Assembly (NCBI GenBank): GCA_964575185.1 | Contig: CAZNPW010000014.1 | Coordinates: 1 to 58,800, forward strand | Length of the DNA: 58,800 bases | Reading direction: 5' to 3' | From: CAZNPW01 sp964575185 | GTDB taxonomy: Bacteria > Pseudomonadota > Alphaproteobacteria > Rhodobacterales > Rhodobacteraceae | Part shown: piece after piece, positions 8,415 to 16,667 of the stretch | How positions within the stretch are numbered: position 1 is the first letter of the stretch | Layout: the number at the start of each line of letters is the position of its first letter | Position numbers and translations under genes: made by a program | Notes under the pieces: model-generated | What the model saw: only the letters and a program-made list of their open reading frames with translations | What the model was told of the DNA's origin: nothing | The model's database searches: none

Positions 8415-9037
8415 GCGGCCGGATCATCGCGACCCCGGCCTGCGTCGCCGAGGGGATGGCCTGGCTGGTCACTGCCGAGCCGCGCTTTGCCCGGGTGGCC
8501 GCGGTCGCGCCGGTGCTGCCGTTGCGGCGGCGCGAGGACGGGTTCGCGGCGCTGCTCGATGCGATTGCCGGCCAGCAGGTCAGCGTCGCCGCCGCCGCCG
8601 CGATCCGGGCGCGGATGGAGGCGGCGGGGCTGACCACGCCCGAGGCGATCCTCGCCGCGACCGACGAGGCGCTGCGGGCGGTGGGCTTCAGCCGCCAGAA
8701 GGCGCGCTATGCCCGCGCGCTCGCGGCGAGCGGGATCGACTTCGCGGCCCTGCGCGACCTGCCCGACGACCGGGTGGTGGCGACGCTGGTGGCGCTGCCC
8801 GGGATCGGGATGTGGACGGCCGAGATCTATGCGATGTTCGCGCTCGGCCGCGCCGACGCCTTCGCGCCGGGGGACCTCGCGCTGCAGGAAGCCGCGCGCG
8901 ACCTGTTCGGACTGTCCGCGCGGCCGAACGAAAGGGCGTTGCGGGCGTTGTCGGTGGCCTGGTCGCCCTGGCGGTCGGTCGCGGCGCGGGCGCTGTGGGA
9001 ATGGTATCACCAGATGAAGGGACGGCAGGGAGTATGA
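8411..9037 (+). CDS. DNA-3-methyladenine glycosylase II (AlkA-like, HhH-GPD)
   Basis: A 208-aa base-excision repair glycosylase that removes alkylated purines. The helix-hairpin-helix LPGIGMWTA is at residues 129-137 and the catalytic aspartate (Asp155) lies in APGDLALQ. The core GFAALLDAIAGQQVSV is typical of the AlkA/Mag1 group. It lacks the extra N-terminal domain of E. coli AlkA, so it belongs to the short form. The start ATG overlaps the preceding stop by ATGA, and its own stop overlaps the next ATG in the same way. Confidence 0.88.
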   Translation: MSGRIIATPACVAEGMAWLVTAEPRFARVAAVAPVLPLRRREDGFAALLDAIAGQQVSVAAAAAIRARMEAAGLTTPEAILAATDEALRAVGFSRQKARYARALAASGIDFAALRDLPDDRVVATLVALPGIGMWTAEIYAMFALGRADAFAPGDLALQEAARDLFGLSARPNERALRALSVAWSPWRSVAARALWEWYHQMKGRQGV

Positions 9038-9693
9038 CGCGCGCATTGCGATCGGGCCGCCGGGGGCCGAAGGACGCGACGGGGCTGGTGGTGTTCCTGC
9101 ATGGCTACGGGGCCGACGGGGCGGACCTCCTGGGCCTCGCCGACGTGCTGGGCGCGCACCTGCCGGGCGTGGCCTTCCTGGCCCCCGACGCGCCCGAGCC
9201 CTGCCGCGGCAATCCCTCCGGCCGGCAGTGGTTTCCGATCCCCTGGCTCGACGGGTCGTCCGAGGCGCTCGCCGAGGAAGGGCTTCTGGCCGCGGCGGCC
9301 GACCTGGACGCCTGGCTCGACGCGACGACGGCGGCGGAGGGGGTGACGGCGGACCGCATCGTGCTCGCGGGGTTCAGCCAGGGCGCGATGATGGCGCTGC
9401 ACGTCGCGCCGCGGCGGGCGGTGCAGGTGGCGGGCGTGGTCGCGATCGCGGGGCGGCTGCTCACGCCCGAACGGCTGGGGCAGGCGGTGACGAAGCCGCC
9501 GGTGCTGCTGGTCCACGGCGACCTGGACGACGTCGTGCCCTTCGGCGACATGGCGCGCGCGGGCACGGCGCTGGATGCCGCGGGATTCGACGTGCAGGGC
9601 CACGTCATGCGCGGCACCGGGCACGGCATCGCGAACGACGGTCTCGCGGCGGCGCTCGGGTTCATCCGGCAGGTTCTGCCATCCCCGCCTTGA
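9034..9693 (+). CDS. alpha/beta hydrolase, phospholipase/carboxylesterase family
   Basis: A 219-aa cytosolic serine hydrolase of the carboxylesterase/acyl-protein-thioesterase-like family. It shows the HGYGADG oxyanion region (residues 23-29), nucleophile elbow GFSQG with Ser115, Asp in VHGDLDDVVP and His in GTGHGI. The family cleaves short acyl esters; the physiological substrate is unknown. It is the third gene of the ATGA-coupled dehydrogenase-glycosylase-esterase unit and faces queA stop to stop. Confidence 0.87.
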   Translation: MTRALRSGRRGPKDATGLVVFLHGYGADGADLLGLADVLGAHLPGVAFLAPDAPEPCRGNPSGRQWFPIPWLDGSSEALAEEGLLAAAADLDAWLDATTAAEGVTADRIVLAGFSQGAMMALHVAPRRAVQVAGVVAIAGRLLTPERLGQAVTKPPVLLVHGDLDDVVPFGDMARAGTALDAAGFDVQGHVMRGTGHGIANDGLAAALGFIRQVLPSPP

Positions 9694-9700
9694 GGCCCCT

Positions 9701-9747
9701 GATTTCATCTTGCCGAAAATACCTCGGGGTCCGGGGCAGAGCCCCGG
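9701..9747. repeat. AAATA-type intergenic element with hairpin between convergent genes
   Basis: The 60-base gap between the esterase and queA holds TTTCATCTTGCCGAAAATAC followed by a 7-bp GC stem with an AGA loop (CCGGGGC-AGA-GCCCCGG, 9731-9747). The first half resembles elements at 26729-26765, 42549-42582 and 42656-42689. Position between two stops suggests a two-way terminator. Confidence 0.6.
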
Positions 9748-9753
9748 CTTGCC

Positions 9754-10791
9754 TCAGCCTGCGCGCCCTTCCGGCACCAAGAGCGACGCATCCCCGTAGC
9801 TGAAGAAGCGGTAGCCCTCGGCGATGGCGTGGGCGTAGATGCGCATCATGCGCGCGCGCCCCATCAGCGCCGACACCAGCATCATCAGCGTCGACTTCGG
9901 CAGGTGGAAGTTGGTCATCAGCGCATCGGTCACGCGGAAGTCGAAGCCCGGATAGATGAAGATGTCGGTCGGGCCCCGCCAGGGCGTCACCCGCCCGGTG
10001 CGCCCGGCGCTTTCGATCAGCCGCAGCGCGGTGGTGCCGACGGGGATGACCCGGCCCTTCGTGGCATTGATCTCCTCCGCCGCCTCCGGCGTCACCTCGC
10101 CCCATTCGGCGTGCATCCGGTGGGTCGTGACGTCGAGGGCCTTGACCGGCAGGAAGGTCCCCGCGCCGACGTGCAGCGTCACCTCGGTCAGCCCGACGCC
10201 GTTCGCCGCGATGGCGCGCAGCAGCGCCTCGTCGAAGTGCAGCGATGCGGTGGGGGCCGCGACGGCACCGGCGTGGCGGGCGAAGACGGTCTGGTAGTCG
10301 GTCGCGTCCTGCGCGTCGGGCTTGCGCTTTGCCGCGATGTAGGGCGGCAGCGGCATCGCGCCGGCGGCATTCAGCGCCGCGTCGAAGCCGCCGCCGGTCA
10401 GGTTGAAGACCAGCCGCAGGTCGCCTTCCCCCTTCTCGGCGACCGTGGCCGACAGGTCATCCGAAAACCGCAGCACCTCCCCCTCTGCGAGCTTGCGCAG
10501 CGGCTTCGCGAGCGCGCGCCAGCCAGCGGCTGCGGGTTCCAGCAGCGTCACCTCGACCTTCGCGACCGCATCGCCGCGGCTGCGCAGGCCGGTCAGGCGC
10601 GCGGGGATGACGCGGGTGTTGTTCAGCACCAGCCGGTCGCCGGGGCGGAAGACGCGGACCAGGTCGTGCACCCGCAGGTCGGCGATGGCGTCGCCTTCGG
10701 CCAGCAGCAGCCGCGCCGCGGTGCGGGGCCGGGCGGGGCGGGTGGCGATGAGCCGCTCGGGCAAGGCGAAGTCGAAGTCGTCGGGCGTCAT
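9754..10791 (-). CDS. queA: S-adenosylmethionine:tRNA ribosyltransferase-isomerase QueA
   Basis: QueA (345 aa, normal length) adds the ribosyl part of SAM to 7-aminomethyl-7-deazaguanine in tRNA, forming epoxyqueuosine at wobble position 34. Recognisable stretches are DFDFALPERLIATRP at the N-terminus, RLVLNNTRVIPARL, LPLPPYI near residues 190-195 (as MPLPPYI), the HVGAGTFLPVK motif, and TNFHLPKSTLMMLVSA near the C-terminus. The ATG overlaps the stop of the upstream DUF3971 gene (ATGA), so the two genes form a unit with no shared pathway evident. Confidence 0.95.
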   Translation of the reverse strand: MTPDDFDFALPERLIATRPARPRTAARLLLAEGDAIADLRVHDLVRVFRPGDRLVLNNTRVIPARLTGLRSRGDAVAKVEVTLLEPAAAGWRALAKPLRKLAEGEVLRFSDDLSATVAEKGEGDLRLVFNLTGGGFDAALNAAGAMPLPPYIAAKRKPDAQDATDYQTVFARHAGAVAAPTASLHFDEALLRAIAANGVGLTEVTLHVGAGTFLPVKALDVTTHRMHAEWGEVTPEAAEEINATKGRVIPVGTTALRLIESAGRTGRVTPWRGPTDIFIYPGFDFRVTDALMTNFHLPKSTLMMLVSALMGRARMMRIYAHAIAEGYRFFSYGDASLLVPEGRAG

Positions 10792-13700
10792 TCCGGGATC
10801 CTCGGGGCAGGGCGGCGGAAGATCTCGCGGAACATGCCCGGCGTCAGGATCGACAGCGGGTTGACCGTGATCGAGGGCGACCCGGCGGGGCCGGACATCC
10901 GGTAGGTGAAGCCGAACAGCCCCTCGCCCGCGCGGGTGAAGATCGCGCCGATGCCGTTGACGATGTAGATGGGCGAGATCACCCCCTGCACGTCCATCCG
11001 GCCCGCCGCCGGGTCGTAGACCCCCGCCATCGACACGCCGAGCGAGGCGCCCGTCGCCGCGCCCCGCGTGATCTCCACCGCCTGCGGCGTCAGCCGGAAA
11101 TCGACGTCCACGTTGTTGAAGACGATGCCGCTGCCGTTCAGCTGTTCCAGAAGCCCCACGACCGAGATCGCGTTCAGGAGTGCGGCGAGCACGTTGGCGT
11201 TCTGCACCCGCACCCCGGTGATCGCGGCGCGACCGTCGTAGGTGCCGGGCGCGCCCTGCGGGATCAGCGTCAGGTCGAGCGCGCCGCCGCGGGCCGAGGC
11301 GAAGATGCCCGCGGCGGCCAGCACGGACCCCGCGTCGTCCGACCGCAGCCGCACCGCGCTGCCGCCCGCGATGGGCACCACGGTGCCATCGACCGCACCC
11401 GCCCCGTTGACCCCGGCGCGGAACTTGCCGTTCAGCCCGCCCTGCGGGTTGAAGCTGCCGCGGAAGCCCGTGAAGGCGATGGTGTCCGAGACCCGCAGCC
11501 GGTCGAGCGTCAGGCCGAAGGGCGCGCCGCCGCCGCCCCCCGCCGTGCCGCCGGGCATCCGCCGCAGGTCCATCGTGCCGCCCGTGACCCGCGCGCCCGC
11601 GCCGGTCACGACCGCCGTCGCGTCGAGCCAGTCGCCCGCGACGAGCCGGTCGAAGGCCGCTTCCTCCAGCCCCCCGCCGGGCTGCAGACGGACCGACCCC
11701 GCCAGCGACAGGCCCGGCAGGTCGACGGTCAGCCGGTCGACGCGCGGCGGGGTCGACAGCGTGGCCTCGACCCCGAGCGCGCCGGGGCCGGCCTGCGCGA
11801 AGCCCAGGGCGGGCACGCGCAGCCCGGCCCCGGCAAGGTCCCCCGTCAGCCGCAGTTCGGCCGGCGCGCCGCGCGGCAGGGCGACGGTGACCTCCGCCGC
11901 CGTCTCGCCCGACAGCAGCCCGTCGGGCAGTGCGACGCCGATGCTGCGCAGCCCCGCGTCGGTCAGCCGGACGCTGCCGGTCAGCGTCGAGCCGCCCGCG
12001 CCCTCCGGCCCGAAGGGTTGCCGCCAGGCGGCGTCGAAGGGCAGATCGCCCAGCCGTCCCGCGCCGCGCAGCATCAGGCCCGCAGGGTCGGCGGTCAGGT
12101 CCAGCCGGGGGGCGGTGACGCGGCGGCCCGGCACGATACGGTCCGACGCGAAATCCGTGACCTCGCCCGTCACCGCATAGGTCACGTCGGCGAGTTCCAC
12201 CGCCGGCTGCAGGGGCAGCGTCAGGTCGGCGATCACCCGCGCGCGGCCCCCGCCGAGGTCGACCGGCTGCCCGGCCTTCTGCAGGAAGCGGAAGGGTGCC
12301 TGGTTCAGCAGCGACATCGCCGCCGTCAGCGGGCTGTCGGTGACGAGGCGCACCGCCGCCACGTTCGGCCGCGCGGTCACGTCGGCGATGCGGAAGCTCG
12401 ACCCCGCGACGTCGATCGCGCCGCCTTCGGGCGGGGTCACGGTGCCGTCGTCGAGCGCGATGGTGTAGGCCTGCCCCTCGAGCGCCGCGCGGCCGCGGCC
12501 GCCGGTGATCGGCGGCAGGTTCGGCATCACCTGCACCGTCGCGTCGGCGAAGTCGTACTGCATCGCCACCACCGCTGTCGCCCCCGGCCGCAGCCGGACG
12601 GCCGCGCGCAGGTCCCGGAGCTGCCCCGCCCGCACATTGCGCGCGAACCAGTCGCGGGTCTTCGGCACCAGCGACAGCGGCCAGAGCCGCAGCAGGTCGC
12701 CCGTCGCCACGGCGCTGAGCGAGATGTCGAGCGCCGTCGTCCACCCCGCCGCGTCGGCCGTGACGCGCCCCGACGCCGCCAGCCGCGTCGCGTCGCCGGT
12801 CAGCGACACCTGGCCCAGGTCGATGGCGAACGGCCGCAGCCGCAGCCGCAGGTCCACCGCGCCCTGCGGAAAGGTCAGCGGGGCCGCGAACAGCCCCTGC
12901 GGATCGAAGGCCGCGTCCGACAGCGCCAGTTGCGCCGTGATCTGGTCGGGCCAGCCGCCGAGGGGCAGGGGCGCGCCGCCCGCGTCCAGCAGATCGGCGT
13001 GGCCGGTCAGCCGCGCGCGCAGCACCCGGCTCTGCACCCGCCCCTCGCGCAGGGTCACGCGGGCGGTCGCGGGGTCGAACGACAGGTCAAGCGCCGCGCC
13101 GTCGAAGGGCAGGGGGGTCGCGCCCGGGTCGGGCCGCAGCGACCCCGGGCCGAGCGTCAGCCGCGCCGTCACCGGCCCCGCCGCGCCCGCGGCGTCGAGG
13201 CTGCCCGAGACCTCGCCCGAGAGCGGCGCGTCGACGACGCTGAGGGCCGCGAGCGGGGCGACCTGCGCGGCGAGGTCCGCCGCCGCGACGCCGTCGACGG
13301 TCAGCCGCAGGCTGGCCGCATCGCTCCCGCGCGCGGCGACGGCCGACAGCCGCGCGGTCGCGCCCGCGACGGCAACGGTCAGCTCCGCCCGGACGTCCGC
13401 CTCCGTCAGGGTCACCGCGAGCCGGCCCCCGGTCGCCCGCCAGACCCGGCCCGACCGCGCGTCCGCCAGCGACAGCGTGACGCGGTCGATCCCGACCGCG
13501 CGCAGGCCCGCCAGGGCCGGTGCCGCCAGCACCCGGCGCAGCGCGGCGCGGGCGGCCGCGAGGTCCGCCCCCGCAGCGCCCGGGCCCGGGCCGATGTCGA
13601 TCCGCCCCGCGGCATCGCGGGTCAGCGCGATGTCCGCGCCCGACAGCCGCACGTCGACGGGAAGGAGCCGCCCGGTCAGGAAGGCCCCGGGGTCGAACAC

Positions 13701-14033
13701 CACCGCCGCCTCGGGAAGGGTCAGGAGCGCGGCACCGTCCTGCCGCAGCGCCACGTCGGCCAGCCGCAGCCGCGGGGTCCAGTCGTCGTCGACCGCGACC
13801 TCGACCCCGCCGAGGTCGACCTGCATCCGCGGCGGCAGCCCGTCGTCCAGCCGCGCCTCGATCCGCGCGACGAGCGCCGGGGGCAGCCGGATCGCCTGGC
13901 CGGTCAGCGCCAGCACCGCGAAGGCCGCGGCCGCGCCGAGCAGGCCCAGACCCAGCACCGTCAGCGCGGCCGAGCGCAGCGACAGCCACCACAGGCGCGG
14001 GCCCCGGGTCCTGACGGGGGCGGTGTCGGTCAT
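10788..14033 (-). CDS. AsmA-like/DUF3971 large envelope protein
   Basis: A 1081-aa protein with one N-terminal membrane segment (about residues 18-48, Leu/Ala-rich after basic RTRGPRLWWLSLR) and a long, Cys-poor, beta-rich body of repeated short strands. The middle holds a DUF3971-type region. The C-terminal 250 residues (GFRGSFNPQGGLNGKF, LLNAISVVGLLEQL, PIYIVNGIGAIFTRAGEGLF, then NPLSILTPGMFREIF) match the AsmA/YhdP/TamB-like group. These are thought to bridge the inner and outer membrane and move phospholipids. I chose the ATG at 14033; further upstream the frame runs antisense into bcp. It is divergent from bcp, with 90 bases shared as promoter. Confidence 0.85.
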   Translation of the reverse strand: MTDTAPVRTRGPRLWWLSLRSAALTVLGLGLLGAAAAFAVLALTGQAIRLPPALVARIEARLDDGLPPRMQVDLGGVEVAVDDDWTPRLRLADVALRQDGAALLTLPEAAVVFDPGAFLTGRLLPVDVRLSGADIALTRDAAGRIDIGPGPGAAGADLAAARAALRRVLAAPALAGLRAVGIDRVTLSLADARSGRVWRATGGRLAVTLTEADVRAELTVAVAGATARLSAVAARGSDAASLRLTVDGVAAADLAAQVAPLAALSVVDAPLSGEVSGSLDAAGAAGPVTARLTLGPGSLRPDPGATPLPFDGAALDLSFDPATARVTLREGRVQSRVLRARLTGHADLLDAGGAPLPLGGWPDQITAQLALSDAAFDPQGLFAAPLTFPQGAVDLRLRLRPFAIDLGQVSLTGDATRLAASGRVTADAAGWTTALDISLSAVATGDLLRLWPLSLVPKTRDWFARNVRAGQLRDLRAAVRLRPGATAVVAMQYDFADATVQVMPNLPPITGGRGRAALEGQAYTIALDDGTVTPPEGGAIDVAGSSFRIADVTARPNVAAVRLVTDSPLTAAMSLLNQAPFRFLQKAGQPVDLGGGRARVIADLTLPLQPAVELADVTYAVTGEVTDFASDRIVPGRRVTAPRLDLTADPAGLMLRGAGRLGDLPFDAAWRQPFGPEGAGGSTLTGSVRLTDAGLRSIGVALPDGLLSGETAAEVTVALPRGAPAELRLTGDLAGAGLRVPALGFAQAGPGALGVEATLSTPPRVDRLTVDLPGLSLAGSVRLQPGGGLEEAAFDRLVAGDWLDATAVVTGAGARVTGGTMDLRRMPGGTAGGGGGAPFGLTLDRLRVSDTIAFTGFRGSFNPQGGLNGKFRAGVNGAGAVDGTVVPIAGGSAVRLRSDDAGSVLAAAGIFASARGGALDLTLIPQGAPGTYDGRAAITGVRVQNANVLAALLNAISVVGLLEQLNGSGIVFNNVDVDFRLTPQAVEITRGAATGASLGVSMAGVYDPAAGRMDVQGVISPIYIVNGIGAIFTRAGEGLFGFTYRMSGPAGSPSITVNPLSILTPGMFREIFRRPAPRIPE

Positions 14034-14123
14034 GCGGGGGTCATGTCGCGGCGGCCATCCTCGGGGCTTTATCTTTGCCGCGCCGCTCCTACAACGCCAT
14101 CGACAACTTCGTGCGAGGCCCCG

Positions 14124-14585
14124 ATGATCAGCGCAGGCGACACCGCCCCCGACTTCACCCTTCCGGTCAGCGGCGGCGCGACCGTCACCCTGTCGGCCCT
14201 GCGGCCGCGCAAGGTCGTGCTCTACTTCTACCCCAAGGACGACACGCCGGGCTGCACGCTGGAAGCGCAGGACTTCAACGCCCGCAAGGCGGCCTTCGAC
14301 GGCGCGGGGACGACGGTCATCGGGATCAGCAAGGACAGCGTGAAAAGCCACGACATGTTCTGCGACAAGCACGGGCTCGGCATCATCCTGGCCAGCGACG
14401 AGAGGGGCCATACCTCCGAGGACTACGGCGTCTGGCTGGAGAAAAGCATGTATGGCAGGACCTACATGGGGATCGAGCGCACGACGGTGCTGATCGACGG
14501 GCAGGGCCGGGTGGCGCGGGTGTGGAACAAGGTCAGCGTCAAGGGCCACGCCGACGCGGTGCTGGAGGCTGCACAAGGCCTGTGA
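14124..14585 (+). CDS. bcp: thioredoxin-dependent peroxiredoxin, Bcp/PrxQ family
   Basis: A 153-aa AhpC/TSA-fold peroxidase that reduces hydroperoxides. The peroxidatic Cys44 lies in FYPKDDTPGCT. The usual PrxQ resolving cysteine five residues later is absent (Gln49). The only other cysteine is Cys80 in DMFCDKHG, so the enzyme may be a 1-Cys type or use Cys80. The C-terminal ERTTVLIDGQGRVARVWNKVSVKGHA is typical. It has its own promoter region, divergent from the DUF3971 gene. Confidence 0.93.
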   Translation: MISAGDTAPDFTLPVSGGATVTLSALRPRKVVLYFYPKDDTPGCTLEAQDFNARKAAFDGAGTTVIGISKDSVKSHDMFCDKHGLGIILASDERGHTSEDYGVWLEKSMYGRTYMGIERTTVLIDGQGRVARVWNKVSVKGHADAVLEAAQGL

Positions 14586-14827
14586 TCACGCGGACCGGGA
14601 GGCCCGTCGCGGTCCCGCCGACCCTGCCGCCCGCGGCCATCGCCGCCGGTGAAGTCGGGCGATCCTGACCCGGAGGGCAAATCGGCGGTTCCCTGCCGAA
14701 ATCGGCAGCCCCTCGCCGGCCCCGGGGCCGGCCCGGCCAAAGCTGTTGCGCGGTGCACGGGCGGCGGGTATTTCCGCCGGAACGTCAGCGGGCACCGGAC
14801 CCGCGTTGCGAGAGGGGCCCCAGCGAC

Positions 14828-16168
14828 GTGTTCAGCCGCCTGACCTACCGCCTGCACACCGCGCTCGAGGCGCGCCTGCCCGAACAGCGCCTGTTCCTGA
14901 AGTCCGACACCGCGACCCGCTTCGTCCGGCTGCGCTCCTCGACCCAGGCCGTGGCGCTGGCGGGGGGCGGGCTGGCCGTGGTCTGGACGATCGTGGCGAC
15001 CTCGCTCGTGCTGATGGACTGGGTGACGGCGGGGTCGTCGCGCGACCTGGCGGACCAGCGCCAAGCGGGGTTCGAGGAGCGGCTGAACGCCCTGTCGGCC
15101 GACCGCGACCTGCGGGCGGAGGAAGCGGCGCGGGCGCAGGCGCGCTTCAACGCGGCGCTCGACCAGGTCAGCGCGATGCAGGCCCGCCTGCTGGCCGGCG
15201 AGGACCGGCGGCGCGAACTCGAAACCGGGATCGAGACGCTGCAGGCGACGCTGCGCCGCGTGACCGGGCAGCGCGACGAGGCGCGCTCGCTCGCGGCCTC
15301 GGCGACCGAGGAGCTTCAGGCGACGACCGGCAGCACCCGCACGGCCGATGTCCGCGCCGAGGATGCCGAGGCGACGGTGGCGCTGCTTGCGGCGGCGCTC
15401 GACACCGCGGCCGGGCAGCGCGACCTGATGCAGGGTGCGGTGGCGCAGGCCGCCGCCCGGGCCGAACGGATCGCCGACGAGAAGGCGCGGATCCTTGCCG
15501 ACAACGACGAGATCTTCACCCGCCTCGAAGAGGCCGTGATGGTCTCGATGGAGCCGCTCGACAAGGTGTTCCGCGCCGCCGGGCTGTCGCCCGAAGAGCT
15601 GCTGACGACGATCCGGCGCGGCTATTCCGGGCAGGGCGGGCCGCTGTCGCCGCTGACGCTGTCGACCAGCGGCGCGGCGCCGACGCCCGACCAGCTTCGC
15701 GCCGGCGAGATCCTGGGCAAGCTCGACGAGATGAACATGTACCGCATCGCCGCGAGCCAGGTGCCGCTCGCGATGCCGGTCTTCGGCAGCTACCGGGTGA
15801 CGAGCAGCTTCGGCCGGCGCGAGGACCCCACGGGCCGGGGCACCCGGATGCACGAGGGCACCGACATCGCGGGCGCGATGGGCATGCCGATCTACGCCAC
15901 CGGCGACGGCACCGTCATCACGGCCGGCTGGGACGGCAGCTTCGGGCAATCGGTCGTGATCCGCCACGGCTTCGGCCTGACCACGCGCTACGCGCACATG
16001 TCTGCCGTGAAAGTGAACGTCGGGGAAAAGGTGTCGCGCGGGGATGTGATCGGTGCTATGGGCAATTCGGGGCGTTCCACGGGGACGCATCTTCACTATG
16101 AAATCCGGGCGGGCGGCACCGCCGTCAATCCGATGACCTTCATCAGGGCAGGCCAGAATGTTTTCTAA
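14828..16168 (+). CDS. M23 (LytM) peptidoglycan endopeptidase with coiled coil
   Basis: A 446-aa membrane-anchored zinc endopeptidase. It has a short cytoplasmic N-terminus, a membrane segment at about residues 41-64, and a long Ala/Glu/Arg-rich coiled coil at about 75-235 (DUF5930-like). A C-terminal LytM domain carries zinc ligands His342 and Asp346 (HEGTD) and His421/His423 (THLHYE), plus His390. All active-site residues are present, so it should be catalytic. I chose the GTG at 14828, since an in-frame GTG at 14753 adds an unlikely Arg/Pro-rich lead. The last 11 bases overlap the bactofilin gene. Confidence 0.88.
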   Translation: MFSRLTYRLHTALEARLPEQRLFLKSDTATRFVRLRSSTQAVALAGGGLAVVWTIVATSLVLMDWVTAGSSRDLADQRQAGFEERLNALSADRDLRAEEAARAQARFNAALDQVSAMQARLLAGEDRRRELETGIETLQATLRRVTGQRDEARSLAASATEELQATTGSTRTADVRAEDAEATVALLAAALDTAAGQRDLMQGAVAQAAARAERIADEKARILADNDEIFTRLEEAVMVSMEPLDKVFRAAGLSPEELLTTIRRGYSGQGGPLSPLTLSTSGAAPTPDQLRAGEILGKLDEMNMYRIAASQVPLAMPVFGSYRVTSSFGRREDPTGRGTRMHEGTDIAGAMGMPIYATGDGTVITAGWDGSFGQSVVIRHGFGLTTRYAHMSAVKVNVGEKVSRGDVIGAMGNSGRSTGTHLHYEIRAGGTAVNPMTFIRAGQNVF

Positions 16169-16661
16169 ATCCCGCATCAACGAACCCGGGGCGGCACCCT
16201 CGTCCGACAAGCCCCGCATGCCCGAGACGCGCCCCAGCATGGACATGACCCCCGCCGCGCCGCGCGGCAAATCGGGCACCTCGGTCCTGTCGGCCGACCT
16301 GACGGTCGTGGGGAACCTCAAGACCGCGGGCGACATCCAGGTCGAGGGCACGGTCGAGGGCGACATCCGCGCGCATCTGCTGACGGTGGGCGAGACCGCC
16401 ACGATCCGCGGCGAGATCATGGCCGACGACATCGTCGTGAACGGCCGCGTCGTCGGCCGCGTGCGCGGCCTGAAGGTCCGCCTCACCGCCACCGCGCGGG
16501 TCGAGGGCGACATCATCCACAAGACCATCGCGATCGAGTCGGGCGCCCATTTCGAGGGCTCGGTCCAGCGCCAGGAAGACCCGCTGGCGCAGACCCGCCC
16601 CGCGCTCGCGGCACCGACGGCGACCTTCACCAGCGACACCGCCAAGACGATCGAGGGCTGA
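16158..16661 (+). CDS. bactofilin (DUF583 cytoskeletal protein)
   Basis: A 167-aa bactofilin. A disordered Pro/Ser-rich N-terminal tail (1-40) precedes a right-handed beta-helix core of repeating hexapeptide-like turns (about 45-140, with LTVVGNLKTAGDIQVEGTVE and EGDI repeats). A disordered C-terminal tail follows. Bactofilins polymerise without nucleotide and localise wall enzymes. The ATG lies inside the end of the M23 peptidase gene (11-base overlap), so synthesis is probably coupled. Bactofilin-M23 pairing is a known arrangement that links the scaffold to a wall hydrolase. Confidence 0.92.
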   Translation: MFSKSRINEPGAAPSSDKPRMPETRPSMDMTPAAPRGKSGTSVLSADLTVVGNLKTAGDIQVEGTVEGDIRAHLLTVGETATIRGEIMADDIVVNGRVVGRVRGLKVRLTATARVEGDIIHKTIAIESGAHFEGSVQRQEDPLAQTRPALAAPTATFTSDTAKTIEG

Positions 16662-16667
16662 CGCGGC

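Noticed and set aside
12018..14123. In-frame 5' extension of bcp through the DUF3971 region
   Set aside because: It runs antisense to the DUF3971 gene. The peroxiredoxin domain starts cleanly at the ATG at 14124.
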